From the NCBI RefSeq assembly GCF_008520265.1, contig NZ_VIQM01000054.1, positions 154,527 through 218,526 on the forward strand: a stretch of DNA of 64,000 nucleotides. The letters run 5' to 3'. The notes beneath the pieces were generated by a model, which saw only the letters and a program-made list of their open reading frames with translations, was not told the origin of the DNA and searched no databases. The stretch is from Sphingobacterium cavernae. GTDB taxonomy: Bacteria; Bacteroidota; Bacteroidia; Sphingobacteriales; Sphingobacteriaceae. The position numbers were made by a program, and so were the translations under genes. Positions 9,630-17,869 of the stretch are shown here, one piece after another. Each line of letters starts with the position of its first letter. Within the stretch, counting starts at the first letter, position 1.

Positions 9630-11207
9630 ATGAGAAAAATATTTTTATCAATCGCTATAGCTTCTGCATTTTTAATAAACACAAGTTGTAATCAATTTGA
9701 ATTAGATCTTGCTCCTGAAGATTATTTCGCTAGTGGAAGCTTTTGGAAAAATGCTGATCAAGTAAATGGCGCAATGATTGGTTTACACGCACAATTGCGA
9801 AGCGCTCAAAATACCATATGGAATTTAGGTGAAATTAGAGGAGGAACATTTAAAACAGGTACTGGATTTACGGGGACTTCTACTTTAAATTCACAAGGTC
9901 TAATCACACAAGATATACGTGAGAGTTCACCAGGATACAGTTCTTGGGCGGGTTTATATTCTCAAATTTTTCAGATCAATAATTTTATCTATCAAGTTGA
10001 GAATTCAACCTACCTAGCAGATGACCAAAAGGGATATTTCTTAGGTCAAGCATATGGATTGCGTGCTTTTTATTACTTTCATTTGTTCCGTACGTATGGT
10101 CGAGTGCCACTTGTTACAGAACCGAAAGTTGCTATCAATACACCAAGTTCTGCTGAAGAGGCTTATACACCAAGAACGAAAACAGAAAAAGAAACCTTAG
10201 ACTTTATCAAAGCAGATATTGATAAGTCTACACAATCGTTCAATAACGATTACACGATCAAAGCACAAAAAGGACAATGGTCGCTAGCAGCTACACAAAT
10301 GCTAAAAACAGAAGTTTATTTGTGGTCAGCTAAGGTAAACATTGATGGAACAGCACCTTCAAATGTATCTGCGGATTTACAAACAGCCAAAGCTGCGGTG
10401 GAATCTGTAATACCAAGATTTACTTTGCAGAGTAATTTTGCAAATGTATTCAATTCATCCAGTGTTCCTGCTTCAAAAGGGAACGCAGAGATTATTTTTG
10501 CAATTCGCTATCAGGTAGGTGAGGCGACCAATGGCTTAGTTGCTAATTTTATATATCAACAATCTGATAACTTAACGGGTTTTGTTGATCACAATGGCGT
10601 AGCAGTATCGAATGATCCATTGCAGATTGCGTCAAGTGGAACACTGATACGTTATGAGTATAAAATCGATTTGTATGACACTTATGATCAAAATGATCAA
10701 CGTAAGAACACTACATTTTTAAATCTCAATAAAGATGCTAACCGCGCCGCTGTATTGCGTAAATTCTTAGGAACTTTTGTTAATGGCGTGCGTACTTACG
10801 CCGATGATTATCCAGTTTATAGACTGTCTGACGCTCATCTATTATTAGCAGAAATCAAAAATAAATTGGGAGAAGATCCTACCAATGAAATTATGCTCGT
10901 ACGTAATAGGGCTTACAATGGAACAGCACCGCAGTTTGTACATGGGAATTTCGAATCAAATGAGCTTGCAATATTTCGAGAACGTTCAAAGGAATTTGTA
11001 TTTGAAGGTAAACGTTGGTATGACTTAAGAAGAATGCAAGACGCAAATGGACAACCTTTAGTATTTCGTAAAGATATTCCATTACTGGGTGTATTGGATA
11101 ATGTAGAAGGACAAAAGCACAAGATATTGTGGCCAGTAGATATTGGTACTATGGCGGCAGACCCAACATTAACAGGTGACCAAAATCCAGGTTATTCTGG
11201 TACATAA
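9630..11207 (+). CDS. SusD/RagB-family surface lipoprotein (sialic-acid locus)
   Basis: A 525-aa lipoprotein with a type-II signal peptide; Cys20 in 'LINTSC' is the likely lipidated residue, although Asn at -3 is atypical. The TPR-rich SusD fold is indicated by 'LAPEDYFASGSFWKNADQVNGAMIGLHAQLR', 'GQAYGLRAFYYFHLFRTYGRVPLVTEP' and the C-terminal 'RERSKEFVFEGKRWYDLRRM'. It caps the SusC barrel and binds the glycan; the counterpart in Tannerella is NanU. The stop codon is followed within 3 bp by the -33 box of the internal promoter that serves nanA. Confidence 0.92.
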   Translation: MRKIFLSIAIASAFLINTSCNQFELDLAPEDYFASGSFWKNADQVNGAMIGLHAQLRSAQNTIWNLGEIRGGTFKTGTGFTGTSTLNSQGLITQDIRESSPGYSSWAGLYSQIFQINNFIYQVENSTYLADDQKGYFLGQAYGLRAFYYFHLFRTYGRVPLVTEPKVAINTPSSAEEAYTPRTKTEKETLDFIKADIDKSTQSFNNDYTIKAQKGQWSLAATQMLKTEVYLWSAKVNIDGTAPSNVSADLQTAKAAVESVIPRFTLQSNFANVFNSSSVPASKGNAEIIFAIRYQVGEATNGLVANFIYQQSDNLTGFVDHNGVAVSNDPLQIASSGTLIRYEYKIDLYDTYDQNDQRKNTTFLNLNKDANRAAVLRKFLGTFVNGVRTYADDYPVYRLSDAHLLLAEIKNKLGEDPTNEIMLVRNRAYNGTAPQFVHGNFESNELAIFRERSKEFVFEGKRWYDLRRMQDANGQPLVFRKDIPLLGVLDNVEGQKHKILWPVDIGTMAADPTLTGDQNPGYSGT

Positions 11208-11209
11208 AC

Positions 11210-11255
11210 TTTGTAAGTTAGGCAGTATGTTATATATTTGTTATGTATGACATAT
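11210..11255 (+). promoter_or_regulatory. Internal promoter and operators before nanA
   Basis: TTTG at 11210-11213, a 19-nt spacer and TATATTTG at 11233-11240 give the same promoter geometry as at the head of the operon. ATGTTATATAT (11227-11237) overlaps the -7 box, and a second dyad, ATGTATGACAT (11243-11253), follows it. The stretch TATGTTATAyATTTGTT is nearly identical to the first promoter, but here the operator centres are 16 bp apart instead of 21. The same regulator probably controls this site. Confidence 0.72.
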
Positions 11256-11286
11256 TGCCTTTGGATATGTTAAAGACTAAATAAAT

Positions 11287-12210
11287 ATGAATAACAAAAA
11301 AATTGATGGCTTAATTGCAGCACCGTTTACTCCAATGAATGAGGTTGGAGAGTTGAATTTGGATATAATTCCTTCATACTATCAACTCCTTAAGTCCAAT
11401 GGTGTAACTGGCGCATTTATATGTGGTTCTACGGGTGAAGGTGTTTCTTTGACTTTCGATGAGAAAGTTAAGGTGTTGAGAGCGTGGACAAGCCTAACCA
11501 AAGAAGATGGGGATTTCGCGTTGATGATGTTCTTGGGAGGAACCAATATCAAAGAATGTAAAGAATTAGCTCGAATATCTGAAGAAGCTGGTGCGGATGC
11601 TATATCATTTACATCGCCATACTATTTTAAGCCTGCAAATGTCGTCCAATTAGCTAAATGTTGTGCAGAAATTGCATCCGTAGCTCCGAATACAGCATTC
11701 TATTATTACCACATTCCTGTGTTAACAGGAGGCAATTATGCAATGTATGATTTGTTGAAAGAAATCGATGGAAAAATTCCAACCTTCTCAGGAATAAAAT
11801 ATACACACGAAGATTTTATGGATTTCTTGTCGTGTATGAACTTTGAGAATGGAAAATACAATATGCTTTGGGGTAGAGATGAGAATATGTTGTCATCATT
11901 GGTCTTAGGTTGTACTGGTGCAGTCGGAAGTACCTACAATTATGCAGCACCATTGTACCACGATTTAATGAAAGCTTATCAAGAAGGTAATTTGCTAGAG
12001 GCAAATGCTTTACAACAAAAATCAATTGATATGATTCTTTTGTTGGGTAAGTATGGTGGAATTGCTACAGGCAAGGCATATATGAAATTGATCGGCGTTG
12101 ATTGTGGTGAATTTAGACTGCCGATAGCAAATATGAGCGCAGAAACATTTGAAAAATTTAAAGATGATGTTGCGACTTTGGACTTCGAAACTTTTAAATC
12201 AAAATTCTAA
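11287..12210 (+). CDS. nanA: N-acetylneuraminate lyase
   Basis: A 307-aa class-I aldolase of the DHDPS/NAL family that splits Neu5Ac into ManNAc and pyruvate in the cytoplasm. The carboxylate-binding loop GSTGEG is at residues 47-52. Tyr141 in 'YYYHIP' is the catalytic tyrosine, and Lys171 in 'FSGIKYTH' forms the Schiff base. Length is normal for the family. It has its own operator-bearing promoter in the gap after susD and overlaps the next gene by one base (TAATG). ManNAc then passes to the AGE-type epimerase encoded further down. Confidence 0.95.
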   Translation: MNNKKIDGLIAAPFTPMNEVGELNLDIIPSYYQLLKSNGVTGAFICGSTGEGVSLTFDEKVKVLRAWTSLTKEDGDFALMMFLGGTNIKECKELARISEEAGADAISFTSPYYFKPANVVQLAKCCAEIASVAPNTAFYYYHIPVLTGGNYAMYDLLKEIDGKIPTFSGIKYTHEDFMDFLSCMNFENGKYNMLWGRDENMLSSLVLGCTGAVGSTYNYAAPLYHDLMKAYQEGNLLEANALQQKSIDMILLLGKYGGIATGKAYMKLIGVDCGEFRLPIANMSAETFEKFKDDVATLDFETFKSKF

Positions 12211-13334
12211 TGAGTCGTCTTGGTTGGATGCTTTGTTGTGTGGTTGTATCGGCATGTGATATGAAGGAAACTAATTTGGAAATAGATTGGACCATTGCGG
12301 GCAAATTGCCTGTGGGAGTCGATAATAAGGAACACATTGGCGTAGCAGGGCCAGTTACAGGTATTATCGGAGATGTATTGGTAGTTGCTGGCGGAGCAAA
12401 CTTTCCTAATGGAATGCCATGGGATGGAGGTCAAAAGGTATACAGCAAAGATGTTTACCTCTATACCCAAGATCACAATAATGGCTTTACAGTTTCTAAT
12501 ACGCAGTCATTTGGCGACAGTGTGGCGTATGCCGCTAATATTTCTGTTGGAAATTCAATATATTCTGTTGGTGGAGAAAGAAATGGAACAGCCACTGCTG
12601 ATGTGTATCGGTATTTTTTAGAGAATGATTCTTTTCAACGTGTTCAGTTACCATTATTACCAAAGCAACTAACCAATGGTGGTGTCGCTCGAGTAAATGA
12701 ATACATATATTTTGTGGGCGGGGAGAATGCAGATTTAGTTTCGAATAAAGTATATAGATTAAAGTTTGAGGAAGCTAATTCCAATTGGGAAGAATTTGCT
12801 GAATTAGCAAAACCTCTGACTCATGCTGTCATTACTTCTGATGAAAAAGAAAATATCTATATCATAGGTGGGCGCAAAAGGAATACGAATGCTAAAAGTG
12901 ATATGTACGATGAGGTATTCGAATTAAACCTGTCTTCCAAAAAAATAACACTTTTAGATAGATTGCCAGAGGCTTTAGCTGCTGGAACAGGAGGTTTTTA
13001 CAATGGTAACTTGATAGTGATAGGAGGCGACAATGCCCACATTTTTCATCAAGTAGAAGAATTAATCGGTGCTATAAATTTAGAATCTGACGATAATAAA
13101 AAGACTGAACTTATAGTGAAAAAGAATAATATGCAACGTTCGCATCCAGGATTTTCTAAGAATGTATGGACTTATAATCTAGCAGACAAAATTTGGAAAT
13201 CTTCAAATAAACTGCAAGGAGAAAGTCCAGTGACTACGACAGCAATTATCAAAAATGGTAACATAATTATTCCAAGCGGTGAAGTGCGAGCGGGAGTTCG
13301 AACCAATCAAATCTTAATGGGTAAGATTAAATAA
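12210..13334 (+). CDS. nanM: N-acetylneuraminate epimerase/mutarotase, kelch propeller (NanM-like)
   Basis: A 374-aa protein with a lipoprotein-type signal ('VVVSAC', Cys16) and kelch repeats marked by GG pairs ('AGGANFPNG', 'VGGERNG', 'VGGENAD', 'IGGRKRNT', 'IGGDNAH'). The order of repeats fits the cyclically permuted mutarotase family, which converts alpha-Neu5Ac released by sialidase to the beta anomer in the periplasm. The ATG shares a base with the nanA stop, so translation is coupled. The periplasmic placement fits a step before the MFS importer encoded next. Confidence 0.87.
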   Translation: MSRLGWMLCCVVVSACDMKETNLEIDWTIAGKLPVGVDNKEHIGVAGPVTGIIGDVLVVAGGANFPNGMPWDGGQKVYSKDVYLYTQDHNNGFTVSNTQSFGDSVAYAANISVGNSIYSVGGERNGTATADVYRYFLENDSFQRVQLPLLPKQLTNGGVARVNEYIYFVGGENADLVSNKVYRLKFEEANSNWEEFAELAKPLTHAVITSDEKENIYIIGGRKRNTNAKSDMYDEVFELNLSSKKITLLDRLPEALAAGTGGFYNGNLIVIGGDNAHIFHQVEELIGAINLESDDNKKTELIVKKNNMQRSHPGFSKNVWTYNLADKIWKSSNKLQGESPVTTTAIIKNGNIIIPSGEVRAGVRTNQILMGKIK

Positions 13335-13355
13335 AAGACCATATAAACCTTGATT

Positions 13356-14582
13356 ATGAAAAATAGTAAAATATATCCTTGGGTCGTAGTCGGCTTACTT
13401 TGGTTTGTCGCACTACTCAACTATATGGATAGACAAATTTTATCGACTATGCGTCCAGCTATGGCGATGGATATTGTGTCGCTTGAAAGTGCTGCGGTAT
13501 TTGGCAATCTAATGGCTGTATTCTTATGGATATACGGCTGTATGAGTCCAGTTGCTGGGGTATTGGCTGATAAATTGAATAGAAAATGGTTGATTATTTC
13601 TAGTCTATTCGTTTGGTCAGGTGTTACGCTTTTGATGGGCTTTGCGACTTCGTACGACCAATTGTATGCGCTGCGCGCAGTAATGGGCGTTAGTGAAGCT
13701 ATATATATTCCTGCAGGATTGTCGTTGATTGCTGATTATCACAGTGACAAATCCAGATCATTAGCTGTAGGTATTCATATGACAGGCTTGTATTTTGGAC
13801 AAGCTTTGGGAGGATTTGGAGCTACTGTTGCATCCAATTACTCTTGGCAGAACACGTTTATTTTATTTGGTTTAGTAGGAATTGTCTATGCATTAATCTT
13901 AGTATTTACACTTTTCGAGACACAAGCTCGCGTAAAACTAGAAAAAATTACCGAAGATCGCACTTCCGTGTTAAAAGGTATACCGATTCTATTTAGCAAT
14001 ATCGCTTTCTGGGTAATCCTTTTGTATTTCGCAGTTCCAAGTTTACCAGGATGGGCTACGAAAAACTGGTTGCCAACATTATTTGCCGACAATCTTAATA
14101 TTCCAATGGAAAAAGCAGGTCCATTATCTACAATTACTATCGCATTTTCATCATTTGTAGGCGTAATTTTCGGTGGTATTCTTTCGGATAAGTGGGTTCA
14201 AAAAAATATTAGAGGTCGTATATATACCAGTGCAATAGGTTTGGCATTAACAATTCCTGCCGTATTTCTTATTGGTTATGGGACTACGATTTGGGCAATT
14301 GTTGGCGCAGGACTGATGTTTGGATTTGGTTTTGGGATGTTTGATGCGAATAATATGCCTATTCTTTGCCAATTTGTATCTGCCAAATATCGTGCGACAG
14401 CTTACGGGATTATGAACATGGTTGGCGTCTTTGCTGGGGCATATATTACTAATTTACTAGGAGCTTCTGCTGACGAAGGTAATCTAGGTTCTGATTTTGC
14501 GCTATTAGCTGTTATTGTGTTTGTAGTCTTGATTATACAATTATCTGTTTTACGTCCTAAATACAATGAGCAACCTAGTTAA
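13356..14582 (+). CDS. MFS transporter, probable sialic-acid importer (NanT-like)
   Basis: A 408-aa protein with about twelve membrane helices and the MFS loop motif 'GVLADKLNRKW' between helices 2 and 3. It begins at the ATG at 13356; a TTG two codons upstream is unlikely to be used. Placement between the mutarotase and the O-acetylesterase genes argues for inner-membrane uptake of Neu5Ac. The closest families by eye are the ACS-type anion:cation symporters, so other organic acids cannot be excluded from sequence alone. The 3' end overlaps the esterase gene by 17 bp. Confidence 0.85.
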   Translation: MKNSKIYPWVVVGLLWFVALLNYMDRQILSTMRPAMAMDIVSLESAAVFGNLMAVFLWIYGCMSPVAGVLADKLNRKWLIISSLFVWSGVTLLMGFATSYDQLYALRAVMGVSEAIYIPAGLSLIADYHSDKSRSLAVGIHMTGLYFGQALGGFGATVASNYSWQNTFILFGLVGIVYALILVFTLFETQARVKLEKITEDRTSVLKGIPILFSNIAFWVILLYFAVPSLPGWATKNWLPTLFADNLNIPMEKAGPLSTITIAFSSFVGVIFGGILSDKWVQKNIRGRIYTSAIGLALTIPAVFLIGYGTTIWAIVGAGLMFGFGFGMFDANNMPILCQFVSAKYRATAYGIMNMVGVFAGAYITNLLGASADEGNLGSDFALLAVIVFVVLIIQLSVLRPKYNEQPS

Positions 14583-16635
14583 AATTACCTTGCTTTTAAT
14601 TAGCTTTTGTTCTTTGGTTTTACCTATCAAAGCGCAAAAGCGTGTAGCTTTTATTGGCGATTCGGTCACTGAAGGGTATGGTATAAGTGATTCAACACAT
14701 AATTATCCCGCACAATTGCAAAAGTTGTTGGGATCAGGATTTGTGGTTGGTAATTTTGGACATTCCGGTGCTACATTGTTAAGAAAGGGACATAATCCTT
14801 ACCACAAAACCAAAGCTTATACTAAGGCTTTATCTTTTAGACCTGATGTAATCGTTATTGCTTTAGGTTTGAATGATACGGATCCGAGAAATTGGCCAAA
14901 TTATAAGAATGAATTTTTAGGTGATTATAGTCAGTTGATAAAAAATTTTAGGAAAATCAATCCAAAAGCTGAAGTATTCATCTGTACGATGACACCAATT
15001 TTTAGTGGACATCGTCGATTTTTATCAGGAACGCGAGATTGGTTTGATCAAATTCAAGCATTGATTCCGCAAATAGCAAAAGCGCAAAATGCTACTCTGA
15101 TTGATAATCATTCTGTATTGGCAGCACGTATTGATCTATTTGATGATTATTTGCATCCAAATAGTAGAGGAGCGCAATTAATCGCAGAAAATGTTGCGCC
15201 ATATATAAAACCTATTCAGCAAGCCTTATCGCTGCATGAGACATTTGGAAATCATATGGTATTGCAACGCAAAGTAATCAATAAAATTAGAGGCAAAGCT
15301 TCTGCGAATGAAACTGTAACTATCGAATTTAAAAACAAAAAATACCACACTATCTCTAATGGAATTGGGAATTGGGAAATAGATCTTCCTGCTCAATCGG
15401 CAGGAGGACCTTTTAGCATCAAAGTACGCACAACGAAATCGAAAATTGAATTAACTGATGTGTTATTTGGAGATGTTTATTTGTCTTCAGGTCAGTCAAA
15501 TATGGCTTTTGAGTTACAACACGCTTTAGGTGCGGATTCTATTTTGAATAAGGTGCAATCATTTGAAAAAATAAGAGTTTTTAAGAATAAAAATTTGATT
15601 GAAACCTCCAATATTGTTTGGGATGCAGAGCAATTGGATAAAGTTAATGAGTTGCAATATTTCTCCGGAAATTGGCAAAAATCTTCTAAAGACGCTGTGC
15701 AAAATTTTTCCGCAATAGCGTATATGACAGCTGTCGAGTTATATAAATCACAGCAAGTTCCCATTGGAATTATTGATATTTCGGTAGGTGGATCTAATAC
15801 AGAATCTTGGATTCCACGATCGGTTTTAGAGCATGACAATCTACTTGCGACTTATATTCATACTTGGAAAACTTCTGATTTTGTGCAAGACTTTTGTCGT
15901 GAACGTGGGGCTAAAAATATGGAAGCTTCGAAAACGAAACATCAGCGTCACCCTTACGATCCTGCCTATAATTTCGAAGCTGGAATTACTAAATGGAAGG
16001 ATACAAAAATCAATGGTGTTCTGTGGTATCAAGGCGAGAGCAATGCGCACAATATCGAGCATCATGCACACTTGTTCAAAACAATGGTAGAATCATGGCG
16101 TAATGTTTTTAGAAAAGATCTACCATTTTATTTTGTGCAACTCTCTAGTATGAATAGACCTTCTTGGTCGGTATTTCGTGATTCGCAACGTTTGCTTAGT
16201 AATGATATTTCTAATTGCTATATGGCAATTAGTTCTGACGTTGGGCATCTGACAGATGTGCATCCGAAGAATAAATTAATAATTGGAAAGCGATTAGCCA
16301 ATTTGATACGTCAGCATACTTACCATGAAAATATTGTTGCTGATTCGCCTCAGCCTATTTCGTATAGAAAAGCTGACAACGAAATTGTTATTGAATTTGA
16401 TCATTGTAAGACTTTAAAACTTTCAAATGGTGATTCTATCAATGATTTACAAGTTGTTGAAGTTTACGGTACTATACTTGAGGTTCGCTCGGCACGTGTA
16501 GAAGGCAATACATTGAGAATTCCCATTCTAAACGATGTGATTAACATCCAATATGGCTATTCGCCATTTACAACTGGAAATTTAATAAGTGATACAGCAG
16601 TACCTGTGTCCACCTTTAATTTAAAAATTGATTGA
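14566..16635 (+). CDS. nanS: Two-domain sialate O-acetylesterase (GDSL/SGNH plus SASA)
   Basis: A 689-aa secreted protein with a signal peptide ending near residue 24 (KAQ). Residues ~26-215 are an SGNH/GDSL hydrolase: Ser33 in 'GDSV', Gly in 'GHSGATL', Asn103 in 'GLND', and Asp194/His197 in 'DDYLHPN'. Residues ~225-640 are a sialate O-acetylesterase domain with the nucleophile Ser311 in 'SSGQSNM', the 'WYQGESNA' block and 'LTDVHPKNK'. It removes O-acetyl groups so that sialidase and lyase can act. The double-domain layout resembles NanS of Tannerella. It overlaps nanT by 17 bp and is followed after one base by the epimerase gene. Confidence 0.9.
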   Translation: MSNLVKITLLLISFCSLVLPIKAQKRVAFIGDSVTEGYGISDSTHNYPAQLQKLLGSGFVVGNFGHSGATLLRKGHNPYHKTKAYTKALSFRPDVIVIALGLNDTDPRNWPNYKNEFLGDYSQLIKNFRKINPKAEVFICTMTPIFSGHRRFLSGTRDWFDQIQALIPQIAKAQNATLIDNHSVLAARIDLFDDYLHPNSRGAQLIAENVAPYIKPIQQALSLHETFGNHMVLQRKVINKIRGKASANETVTIEFKNKKYHTISNGIGNWEIDLPAQSAGGPFSIKVRTTKSKIELTDVLFGDVYLSSGQSNMAFELQHALGADSILNKVQSFEKIRVFKNKNLIETSNIVWDAEQLDKVNELQYFSGNWQKSSKDAVQNFSAIAYMTAVELYKSQQVPIGIIDISVGGSNTESWIPRSVLEHDNLLATYIHTWKTSDFVQDFCRERGAKNMEASKTKHQRHPYDPAYNFEAGITKWKDTKINGVLWYQGESNAHNIEHHAHLFKTMVESWRNVFRKDLPFYFVQLSSMNRPSWSVFRDSQRLLSNDISNCYMAISSDVGHLTDVHPKNKLIIGKRLANLIRQHTYHENIVADSPQPISYRKADNEIVIEFDHCKTLKLSNGDSINDLQVVEVYGTILEVRSARVEGNTLRIPILNDVINIQYGYSPFTTGNLISDTAVPVSTFNLKID

Positions 16636-16636
16636 G

Positions 16637-17869
16637 ATGAAATATACAGATGAACATTTAAAAGATTTGGCAAAGTTTTACCAAAACCAACTTCTTGAAG
16701 ATACCGTTCCATTTTGGTTCCCACGTTCATATGATTTGGAACATGGAGGATATCTGCTTATGCGCGATGCAGATGGAACCTTGATCGATACAGACAAAGC
16801 GGTTTGGATTCAAGGGCGTGCATGTTGGTTGCTAGCTACTTTGTATAACACAGTTGAACCAAAACAAGAATGGTTGGATGGTGCGAAAATTGGTTATGAT
16901 TTTTTGAAAAACAAGTGTTTTGCCGAGAACGGAAAAATGTATTTTCACGTGGATAGAGAAGGAAATCCAATACGTATGCGTCGATATTTTTTCTCCGAAA
17001 CGTTCGCGGTCATTGCTTTTGCAGCATATGCTAAAGCTTCAGGAAATGTAGAAGCGGCTGATTTGGCGCGAAAAATTTTTGGAACTTGTCTTTCTTACCT
17101 ATATGGCGAAAAGCAAATGGAACCTAAATTTGAATCAACTAGACCGACTCAAGGGATAGGTATTCCAATGATTATGTTGAATACATCACAGCAACTCCGC
17201 GAGTCAATAGGTGATGATCGCTGTGAGGAGACAATAACGTACTGTATCGAACGTATCGAAAAGTACTTTGTAAAAGATGATATCCGTTGTGTGATGGAAC
17301 AAGTGGGGTTAGATGGGGAAATAATTGATCATATCGATGCACGTACATTGAATCCAGGGCATGCAATAGAAGGCGCTTGGTTTATCCTTCATGAGGCAAA
17401 ACATCGAAAAAGCGATATGAAGTTAATTGATCTTGGCTGTCGTATGCTGGATTACATGTGGGAGCGAGGCTGGGACGCTGAGCATGGTGGTATTTTATAT
17501 TTCAAAGATGTGTATGATAAACCTGTGCAGGAATATTGGCAAGACATGAAATTCTGGTGGCCACAGAATGAGACTATCATCGCAACTTTATTCGCTTATG
17601 AAATCACAAAAGATGAGAAATATGCCGCAATGCACAAACAAATCCACGAATACGCCTATAAACATTTTCATGATAAAGAAAATGGCGAATGGTTTGGCTA
17701 TTTGCATAGAGATGGTTCCGTAGCGCAAACTGCTAAAGGTAATTTATTTAAAGGCCCATTTCATTTGCCTCGTCAGGAATGGTATTGTTATATGCTATTA
17801 AAGAAATATTTGAATAATGATGAAAGCAATAAATCTACTTGTACTAGTAATTGTTTGGACGGCAACTAG
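16637..17869 (+). CDS. nanE: AGE-family N-acylglucosamine 2-epimerase
   Basis: A 410-aa (alpha/alpha)6-barrel protein of the renin-binding-protein/AGE family, converting ManNAc to GlcNAc. Family signatures include 'FWFPRSYDLEHGGYLLMRDADG', 'WIQGRACWLLATLYN', 'RYFFSETFAVIAFAAYA', 'DARTLNPGHAIEGAWFILHEA' and 'KFWWPQNETI', with the conserved His pair in 'GHAIEGAW' and near the C-terminus. It starts at the ATG at 16637, one base after the esterase stop. The last 53 bases overlap the GH20 gene in another frame, so its C-terminal tail (after 'LLKKYL') has been shaped by that overlap. In Bacteroides the same type of enzyme replaces proteobacterial NanE. Confidence 0.9.
   Translation: MKYTDEHLKDLAKFYQNQLLEDTVPFWFPRSYDLEHGGYLLMRDADGTLIDTDKAVWIQGRACWLLATLYNTVEPKQEWLDGAKIGYDFLKNKCFAENGKMYFHVDREGNPIRMRRYFFSETFAVIAFAAYAKASGNVEAADLARKIFGTCLSYLYGEKQMEPKFESTRPTQGIGIPMIMLNTSQQLRESIGDDRCEETITYCIERIEKYFVKDDIRCVMEQVGLDGEIIDHIDARTLNPGHAIEGAWFILHEAKHRKSDMKLIDLGCRMLDYMWERGWDAEHGGILYFKDVYDKPVQEYWQDMKFWWPQNETIIATLFAYEITKDEKYAAMHKQIHEYAYKHFHDKENGEWFGYLHRDGSVAQTAKGNLFKGPFHLPRQEWYCYMLLKKYLNNDESNKSTCTSNCLDGN

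Noticed and set aside
15492..15839. 115-residue minus-strand frame inside nanS
   Set aside because: Opposite the SASA domain; no start signals and no recognisable protein.
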